From Caryophanales bacterium UBA6769 (lineage in GTDB: Bacteria; Bacillota; Bacilli; Bacillales; UBA6769), in the NCBI GenBank assembly GCA_002453275.1, contig DKGN01000124.1, forward strand, positions 1 through 20,881: a DNA stretch of 20,881 bases. Reading direction: 5' to 3'. The notes under the pieces were generated by a model that saw only the letters and a list, made by a program, of their open reading frames with translations, had not been told where the DNA came from and ran no database searches. How positions within the stretch are numbered: position 1 is the stretch's first letter; each line of letters opens with the position of its first letter. Shown piece after piece: positions 17,386-20,881 of the stretch. The position numbers were made by a program, and so were the translations under genes.

Positions 17386-17736
17386 TTGCCTTACGCTGCG
17401 CTATACCATACACATGCTTCATTTTGGGTACTTACATTGCTTTTATTTTTTATTAGTTATTTCCTTCTAAGAGGAAACAAGCTAAAAGGACAAAAAATTA
17501 CTCATATGATTTTGCGTCTATTCTTCGTCATCATGTTGCTTACAGGACTAGGCCTTGTCATTAACTTGAAATTTATGTTAGTTGCCGTCATTAAAATGCT
17601 CGTCGCTATTTGGCTAATTGCTGCAATGGAGCTTATTCTTGTAAAAGGTCGAAAAGGCGAGTCAACGGGTGGTTTATGGGTGCAATTCCTAATCTCCATC
17701 ATCGCAGTTCTCGTCATCGGATATGGGTTTCTGTAA
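17386..17736 (+). CDS. yisL: YisL family (DUF1516) membrane protein
   Basis: A 116-residue integral membrane protein with four hydrophobic segments at about residues 12-28, 41-60, 64-86 and 97-115. It has short polar loops and the family motifs KITHMILRLFF and STGGLW. It resembles B. subtilis YisL, whose function is unknown. It starts at TTG 17386, with GGAGG (17374-17378) 7 bases upstream and no better start nearby. It follows the yisK-like block as yisL follows yisK in B. subtilis, and ends before a strong terminator. Confidence 0.88.
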   Translation: MPYAALYHTHASFWVLTLLLFFISYFLLRGNKLKGQKITHMILRLFFVIMLLTGLGLVINLKFMLVAVIKMLVAIWLIAAMELILVKGRKGESTGGLWVQFLISIIAVLVIGYGFL

Positions 17737-17745
17737 TTAAATAAG

Positions 17746-17786
17746 CAAAAAAAGAAGCATACTTTTAACGAGTATGTTTCTTTTTT
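17746..17786 (+). terminator. Intrinsic terminator after yisL
   Basis: AAAAAAGAAGCATAC (ending 17762) pairs with GTATGTTTCTTTTTT (from 17772) around a short TTTTAACGA loop. It has A-runs on one side and T-runs on the other, so it could work on both strands. It marks the end of the conserved yisK-yisL block and the start of the gene-poor region. Confidence 0.85.
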
Positions 17787-17993
17787 ATTGTCACACGGCA
17801 TTTTATAAATATAATTTATTTTTTAAAAAGTGAGATGAAAAGGATTTAATACAGAAGATTAATGGGGATGTACTATATAATCATCTACATTCATATAATT
17901 TTAATATATAGAGTTGTGACAGCATGAAAGATCTAGCATAACGGTCAAAGGTCGTTGCTCAAATGTCAGCATACTCCCAGAAGGAAAGGGGGT
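17787..17993 (+). promoter_or_regulatory. AT-rich upstream region and structured leader of toxin gene 1
   Basis: The 265-base stretch before the first toxin is AT-rich. Possible -10 boxes are TATAAT at 17876 and 17894, but neither has a good -35. TTGTGA (17914-17919) with a 17-base spacer to CATAAC (17937-17942) would give a leader of about 55 bases. In that leader ACTCCC (17973-17978) can pair with GGGGGT (17988-17993), which is the Shine-Dalgarno core, so translation may be held back by the fold. Promoter choice is uncertain. Confidence 0.4.
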
Positions 17994-18001
17994 CGGTGCA
18001 A

Positions 18002-18085
18002 TTGACAGTTTTCGAAAGCTTAGTCTTTGCCGTTGCATTTGCGAGTCTAGTTGTCACCATCCTGACTGTAAATTATAAAAAATAA
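18002..18085 (+). CDS. Holin-like type I toxin 1 (TxpA/BsrG-like small hydrophobic peptide)
   Basis: A 27-residue peptide beginning MTVFESLVFAVAF, followed by a single hydrophobic span (LVVTILTV) and a basic end NYKK. The M-T-V-[FY]-E-S-L start and overall layout resemble the BsrG/TxpA and putative holin-like toxin peptides of Bacillus, which sit in the membrane and are silenced by an antisense RNA. I chose TTG 18002 because AGGGGGT (17987-17993) is well spaced; an in-frame GTG at 17996 is too close to that site. The stop codon lies at the base of the terminator of a predicted - strand antisense RNA, the expected type I design. Too short for standard gene callers. Confidence 0.72.
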   Translation: MTVFESLVFAVAFASLVVTILTVNYKK

Positions 18086-18190
18086 TCCACCGTTAGAGGG
18101 AGCAACTCTGGTGGATTAAAGAAATCTACTACTATTTGACCGCTTTGATGCATTCATCATCAAGCGGTCTTTCTTATCATACGCTTTTCT
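18076..18190 (-). ncRNA. Predicted antisense RNA antitoxin of toxin 1
   Basis: On the - strand, TATAAT (18202-18197) with a weak -35 TTATCA (18226-18221, spacer 18) would start RNA near 18190. It would end at a strong terminator: TAATCCACC (18083-18091) and GGTGGATTA (18111-18119) form a 9-bp stem that, on the - strand, is followed by an ATTTTTTATA tract. The roughly 115-nt RNA would be complementary to the toxin's last codons and its 3' UTR. This is inferred from promoter and terminator geometry only. Confidence 0.6.
18138..18175 (+). terminator. Terminator of toxin 1 mRNA
   Basis: GACCGCTTTGATG (18138-18150) pairs with CATCAAGCGGTC (18158-18169) with one bulged T, followed by TTTCTT. It ends the + strand toxin transcript inside the region covered by the predicted antisense RNA. 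Confidence 0.8.
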
Positions 18191-18202
18191 TCCTTAATTA
18201 TA

Positions 18203-18457
18203 CATTAAAATGAAAAATCTTGATAAAACATAAACATACAACTCAACCTAACAGAACCTTTAACCAAGTGGAGTGTGTATTTGCATTGATCATAGCATGA
18301 AAAAATAAATTTGGTCCGTGAATCGTAGCATAGCTGAACTTTTAAACTGAATGAAAGTAAGCCAACTTTTTTAGTTCTTTAGAAAGGTGCTTATTACCAA
18401 AATACCCCTAGAGATTAGGTTATAGACTGTATTAACTGACTTTTGTAATAATACTAA
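18203..18457. other. Non-coding stretch between toxin 1 module and pglX relic
   Basis: The 18086-18463 gap holds the toxin 1 terminator and the antisense promoter up to about 18226. From there to 18457 I see no gene, no convincing hairpin and no recognisable relic. All three + frames are broken by stops, and the reading frame of the pglX relic is closed by a TAA at 18455-18457. It may be decayed sequence left by the deletion that removed most of pglX. Confidence 0.6.
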
Positions 18458-18601
18458 AAACAATTGCAAAAGGAATACGATCAAGTGATTGCGCATATCG
18501 CTAACCAAAGAATTGACATCGCTCTCGATGACGGTGTGAAAGTCAATTATACGAAATTCCAAACAATCGAAGGGCCACAAGGAGAAGAAATGCCCCGTTA
18601 A
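18458..18601 (+). pseudogene. pglX: pglX relic: C-terminal end of BREX adenine-specific DNA methyltransferase
   Basis: About 45-47 codons ending in TAA at 18599-18601. The peptide includes YDQVIAHIANQRIDIALDD then GVKVNYTKFQTIEGPQGEE. The block IDxxLDDGVKVNYxKFQ is the hallmark of the C-terminus of BREX type 1 PglX methyltransferases and related COG1002 enzymes, as I recognise it. The intact protein is over 1,000 residues, so well over 95% is missing, including all catalytic motifs. The frame is closed just upstream by a TAA (18455) and there is no ribosome binding site. A terminator at 18639-18663, likely the old gene's own, follows. A longer - strand frame over the same bases is a shadow. 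Confidence 0.78.
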
Positions 18602-18638
18602 AAATAAATTTGTTGAAGAAATTATAGGCAGTTAAATA

Positions 18639-18663
18639 GCACCCCAAAACTTTTTTGGGGTGC
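18639..18663 (+). terminator. Intrinsic terminator downstream of the pglX relic
   Basis: GCACCCCAAAA pairs perfectly with TTTTGGGGTGC (11 bp, 3-base loop), followed by AAATCTTTT. It works best on the + strand and is consistent with the former end of pglX or a sub-operon. Confidence 0.75.
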
Positions 18664-18768
18664 AAATCTTTTATTGTTTATTCTTTTATAATAGTGTAAA
18701 CATATCAATTTAAACTTACCTATTAATTTCTTTTTTGATTATTTTGCCAAATCATACATAATGTATTA
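18664..18768. promoter_or_regulatory. AT-rich spacer with the promoter of antisense RNA 2
   Basis: This is part of the 313-base gap 18602-18914. It holds no gene. TTGATT (18735-18740), a 16-base spacer and CATAAT (18757-18762) form a fair sigma-A promoter reading + strand, with a start near 18769. A TATAAT at 18687-18692 lacks a -35. Confidence 0.5.
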
Positions 18769-18928
18769 CAATTGTATTATAGTAAAGAAGACGAGGTGAG
18801 TGAACACCCCGTCAAAGCAGTTGCATGCCGCAAGATGAGCGGCTGACCATAAGAAAGATTGAAGTGATTCTTAGAAGTAGCTACCTCACATTCTTTGGGA
18901 CAGAGCGGAGGGGGTTACTTCTTTTTAT
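18769..18928 (+). ncRNA. Predicted antisense RNA antitoxin of toxin 2
   Basis: This RNA would run from about 18769 to a terminator whose arms are GAAGTAGCTACCTC (18874-18887) and GAGGGGGTTACTTC (18908-18921), with one mismatch and two G-T pairs, followed by TTTTTATT. The toxin 2 stop codon (18915-18917) lies inside this terminator. The roughly 160-nt RNA would be complementary to the end and 3' UTR of the - strand toxin mRNA, the same geometry as module 1. Ends are inferred, not measured. Confidence 0.6.
18781..18813 (-). terminator. Terminator of toxin 2 mRNA
   Basis: Read on the - strand, GACGGGGTG (18813-18805) pairs with CACCTCGTC (18798-18790), 9 bp with one G-T pair, followed by TTCTTTACT. 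It ends the toxin 2 transcript close to the antisense RNA start. Confidence 0.75.
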
Positions 18929-19025
18929 TCGTGACAAGAGCAATAATCCCAACAACAACAGTTAGCGCTGTTGCTAGAAAGATGCCAAACTGAAACAATA
19001 CATTCAGTACATCATATGTCACCAA
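18915..19025 (-). CDS. Holin-like type I toxin 2 (small hydrophobic peptide)
   Basis: A 36-residue peptide on the - strand: MVTYDVLNVLFQFGIFLAT, a hydrophobic span ALTVVVGIIALV, and a basic end TNKKK. Single-span with a Lys tail, it fits the putative holin-like toxin/BsrG class. The start is TTG 19025, or GTG 19022 one codon later. The Shine-Dalgarno AAAGGGGGTGAT (- strand, 19040-19029) is very strong but is paired into a hairpin (19032-19052). A possible extended -10 promoter TGGTAAAAT (- strand, 19097-19089) would give a leader of about 57 bases, similar to module 1. It overlaps a predicted convergent antisense RNA. It is not closely identical to toxin 1, so not a simple duplication. Confidence 0.72.
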   Translation of the reverse strand: MVTYDVLNVLFQFGIFLATALTVVVGIIALVTNKKK

Positions 19026-19031
19026 TTTATC

Positions 19032-19052
19032 ACCCCCTTTCTAAAAGGGAGT
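19032..19052 (-). promoter_or_regulatory. Shine-Dalgarno-sequestering hairpin of toxin 2
   Basis: On the - strand ACTCCCTTT pairs with AAAGGGGGT (9 bp, one G-T pair) around a 3-base TAG loop, fully covering the ribosome binding site. Toxin 1 has the same ACTCCC/GGGGGT pairing. Blocking translation by an intramolecular fold is known for type I toxin mRNAs. Confidence 0.7.
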
Positions 19053-19149
19053 GTCAACCGCCCATCCGCTTATACAACTGCTTATATTATTTTACCATTT
19101 GTGGAAAAATTAAGCGAGAAAAAGCAGGACAAATGTTCTCTTTTCGTGA

Positions 19150-19506
19150 GGGAGCGTCATTCATCACGTTGATGTGAAATTGACTACCCCCGCGCGAAAA
19201 GTGATAAACGAAGTGATGTACTTGGAGTTCTTTCAAACGGAAAAAGTGGAAGATAAGCGTCACCCGCTGACACTATCTCTTTATTTTGCAGATAAACATG
19301 GTGAGCGGATATCGAATGAAAACTTACTTATCGCAGACAGTATCTCAACAGAGCCAAGTGCAAGAACATTCCTTGAAAAATTCGTCTTCAGAACGAAACG
19401 ATACGATGAAAACGAACAATACTTCCTTATCCTTGAAGAGGACGCAACGCAAACGATCTATGAAAAAATCCCCTTTACAATCGATCTTTCCTCTAAATTC
19501 CATTAG
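19150..19506 (+). pseudogene. pglZ: pglZ relic: C-terminal end of BREX phosphatase-like PglZ
   Basis: An open frame of about 118 codons after an in-frame TGA (19147-19149), ending in TAG. From about base 19207 on it reads EVMYLEFFQTEKVEDK, then TLSLYFADKHGERISNENLL, IADS, EKFVFRTKRYDENEQYFL, EKIPFTIDL. I recognise the C-terminal domain of BREX type 1 PglZ, where EFFQTEKV and the ending IPFTIDL are characteristic. The full protein is over 800 residues; its alkaline-phosphatase-like core is missing. A GTG at 19174 could start translation, but the nearest GAGGGAG is about 19 bases away, so it is probably not expressed as a normal protein. It is followed by a strong terminator. Same strand and order as the pglX relic. 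Confidence 0.75.
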
Positions 19507-19512
19507 AAATTC

Positions 19513-19560
19513 AAAAAAGTGAGTGGAGAATTGAAAGTAATTTTCCCTCACTTTTTTAAT
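19513..19560 (+). terminator. Intrinsic terminator after the pglZ relic
   Basis: AAAAAAGTGAG (19513-19523) pairs with CTCACTTTTTT (19547-19557), an 11-bp stem ending in a T-run, likely active on both strands. It directly follows the relic, so no brxL remains between pglZ and the ABC transporter. Confidence 0.8.
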
Positions 19561-19575
19561 TTTGCAAACTTTTGG

Positions 19576-19604
19576 TTGCATTTTCCATTAAATCATACTA
19601 TATT
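19576..19604 (+). promoter_or_regulatory. Sigma-A promoter of the ABC transporter operon
   Basis: TTGCAT (19576-19581), a 17-base spacer and TATATT (19599-19604) give a predicted start near 19611, about 46 bases before the ATPase gene. No riboswitch-size leader or known operator is visible. Confidence 0.65.
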
Positions 19605-19656
19605 GTTAATAATACCAATTAGATTAATATGAATTATAAGAATTGAGGGGATAGAG

Positions 19657-20427
19657 GTGATCGATGTTCAGCGAGTTTCGAAATCTTTTCTAAGTAATGG
19701 CATGACTGCACACGTACTTGATGACGTAACGTTTCATGTTAAAAAGGGGGAAATCGTCACGCTTCTCGGTCATAGTGGTTGTGGGAAAAGTACATTGCTT
19801 AACATTATCGGTGGATTTATCCAAGCGGATGAAGGTGTAGTGAAGCTACAAGAAAATGAAGTGGAACGCCCGACGAGAAATTGTATGATGCTGTTTCAAC
19901 AACAAAATTTACTGCCGTGGCGAAACGTATTTAACAATGTCGCACTCGGTTTAGAGAATGAATCAATCTCAAAAAAAGAAAAGTATAACCGAATTATGGA
20001 TGCATTAACACTCGTTGGACTTGAGCAGCATGTGCAGCAATTTCCGCGTGAGCTATCGGGTGGAATGCAGCAGCGGGTAGCCATTGCGAGGGCTTTTGCA
20101 ATGGATCCGAAATTAATCTTAATGGATGAACCGTTTGCTGCCCTTGATACATTTAATCGTTATCGTCTGCAAGATGAATTGTTAACGATTCAAACGAGGA
20201 AAAAGACAACAATGTTACTTGTTACTCATGATATAGATGAAGCTGTTTATTTGTCCGATCGCATTCTTATCATGCGTTCGAATCCAGGGAAGATCTACAA
20301 AGAAATAACGATTTCTTTGTCAAAGCCACGTGACCGTTCTCATGCAGACTTTCAATATTACAGAAAACAAATTCTCGACGAATTTCAGTTTAGTGGACAG
20401 AAATACGAACCAGAATATTTAATTTAA
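19657..20427 (+). CDS. ABC transporter ATP-binding protein, nitrate/sulfonate/taurine (SsuB/TauB) type
   Basis: A 256-residue ABC ATPase. Walker A GHSGCGKST begins at residue 39; Q-loop FQQQNLLPWRNV; signature LSGGMQQRVAIARAF from residue 133; Walker B LILMDEPFAALD (Asp157, Glu158); H-loop VTHDIDEAVYLSDRI. The Q-loop with LLPW and the DEAVYLSDR block are typical of the SsuB/TauB/NrtD/ThiZ group, which powers uptake of small anions or pyrimidines. GTG 19657 is the start, with GAGGGG (19645-19650) 6 bases upstream; the nearby ATG at 19664 is out of frame. It is the first gene of an operon with the binding protein 15 bases downstream. Substrate cannot be settled from this part. Confidence 0.92.
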   Translation: MIDVQRVSKSFLSNGMTAHVLDDVTFHVKKGEIVTLLGHSGCGKSTLLNIIGGFIQADEGVVKLQENEVERPTRNCMMLFQQQNLLPWRNVFNNVALGLENESISKKEKYNRIMDALTLVGLEQHVQQFPRELSGGMQQRVAIARAFAMDPKLILMDEPFAALDTFNRYRLQDELLTIQTRKKTTMLLVTHDIDEAVYLSDRILIMRSNPGKIYKEITISLSKPRDRSHADFQYYRKQILDEFQFSGQKYEPEYLI

Positions 20428-20442
20428 CGAGGGAGTGAAGTT

Positions 20443-20881
20443 GTGAGAAAAATTTTTTCAATTGCTGTAATATTTGCGCTCGTCTTCGTGTCTGCTTGCG
20501 CACAGACAGATAAATCAGCTGGAACTGAAAAAGTGACGATTAAAATTGGTTACTTACCAATTACACATGCAGGCCCATTGTATTTAGATGCCCACCTCCA
20601 TGAAGGTGAGTTTGAAGACTATACTATCGAAATGGTGAAGTTCGGCTCTTGGCCAGATTTGATGGATGCCTTAAACACTGGACGAATTCATGGAGCTTCT
20701 GTACTCGTTGAATTAGCGATGAAAGCAAAAGAACAAGGCATTGACTTAAAAGCGATTGCGCTCGGTCATCAAGACGGGAATGTCATGATTACGTCAAAAG
20801 AAATCAAAGAAACGAAAGATTTAGTTGGTGAAACGTATGCCATTCCACACAAATTTTCGTCTCACAATCTATTACTTAATG
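20443..20881 (+). CDS. Substrate-binding lipoprotein of the ABC importer (5' part)
   Basis: The first 146 codons of an SsuA/NrtA/NMT1-type periplasmic-binding-like protein, cut by the window end. The N-terminus is a lipoprotein signal peptide: basic MRK, a hydrophobic stretch, then lipobox VSAC with the lipidated Cys at residue 19. The mature part begins with a Ser/Thr/Lys-rich linker and TIKIGYLPITHAGPLYL. GSWPDLMDALNTGRIHGA and VLVELAMKAKEQGIDLKAIA follow the pattern of sulfonate/nitrate/bicarbonate and NMT1/THI5-like binding proteins. The start is GTG 20443, with GAGGGAGTGA (20429-20438) upstream. A permease gene should follow outside the window. Confidence 0.9.
   Translation, partial: MRKIFSIAVIFALVFVSACAQTDKSAGTEKVTIKIGYLPITHAGPLYLDAHLHEGEFEDYTIEMVKFGSWPDLMDALNTGRIHGASVLVELAMKAKEQGIDLKAIALGHQDGNVMITSKEIKETKDLVGETYAIPHKFSSHNLLLN

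Noticed and set aside
18002..18007. TTGACA at the start of toxin 1, a perfect -35 box
   Set aside because: It is the toxin's TTG start codon plus the next codon, and no -10 box lies 16-18 bases downstream.
18371..18580. A 69-codon - strand open frame over the pglX relic
   Set aside because: It is the complement of the relic, has no good ribosome site, and its peptide resembles nothing; the + strand carries the recognisable pglX motif.
19052..19057. TTGACA on the - strand just before the toxin 2 leader hairpin
   Set aside because: The -10 position would fall inside the Shine-Dalgarno/hairpin (AAAGGGGG), which is not a -10 box; an upstream extended -10 at 19089-19097 fits better.
18971..19177. 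A 68-codon + strand open frame before the pglZ relic
   Set aside because: It runs antisense through toxin 2 and its leader and has no ribosome binding site; the - strand peptide with strong Shine-Dalgarno and Lys tail is the better call.
1..20881. CRISPR arrays, tRNA/rRNA genes, insertion-sequence transposases
   Set aside because: I saw no regularly spaced repeats, no tRNA-like CCA/T-arm patterns and no transposase motifs; the BREX scar shows no flanking terminal inverted repeats I could identify.

Overview
The window looks like chromosome from a low-GC Gram-positive, Bacillus-type bacterium (Bacillaceae). The evidence is AT-leaning DNA, strong AGGAGG-type ribosome binding sites, GTG and TTG starts, sigma-A promoters, and a gene order (addB-addA-sbcD-sbcC ... 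yisK-yisL) that matches, from memory, the yis region of Bacillus subtilis. All intact conventional genes are on the + strand; only one small toxin and one antisense RNA run on the - strand.

Region 1 (1-10886) is a DNA-repair operon: the 3' part of addB, then addA (4-base overlap), sbcD and sbcC, followed closely by a TatD-type metal hydrolase and a pterin-4a-carbinolamine dehydratase. AddAB and SbcCD process DNA ends.

Region 2 (10887-17288) is a catabolic block. It opens with a sigma-A promoter and a roughly 150-nt leader containing a hairpin, a possible antiterminator and an intrinsic terminator that ends just before the ribosome binding site of a family III CoA-transferase. Then come an acyl-CoA dehydrogenase with a glutaryl-CoA-dehydrogenase-like arginine, a DUF3870 protein whose ribosome binding site is buried in a terminator hairpin, a YisK-like FAH-fold enzyme, a succinate-semialdehyde-dehydrogenase-like enzyme, and an SDR-fold protein lacking the usual Tyr/Lys pair. 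CoA activation, dehydrogenation and semialdehyde oxidation fit catabolism of a short dicarboxylate (glutarate is my best guess). yisL (DUF1516) follows.

Region 3 (17737-19656) is gene-poor and the most interesting part. It holds (a) two tiny hydrophobic holin-like toxin genes in opposite orientations, each with a predicted convergent antisense RNA and a hairpin hiding the Shine-Dalgarno sequence, i.e. two candidate type I toxin-antitoxin modules; and (b) two relics, both C-terminal ends, of BREX phage-defence genes: pglX (about 45 codons) and pglZ (about 110 codons), in the order found in type 1 BREX operons. One toxin module lies between the relics and the other just upstream. I read this as the scar of a lost BREX island with surviving type I TA modules.

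Region 4 (19657-20881) begins an ABC importer operon of the nitrate/sulfonate/taurine (SsuB/TauB) type: an ATPase followed by a substrate-binding lipoprotein cut by the window end.
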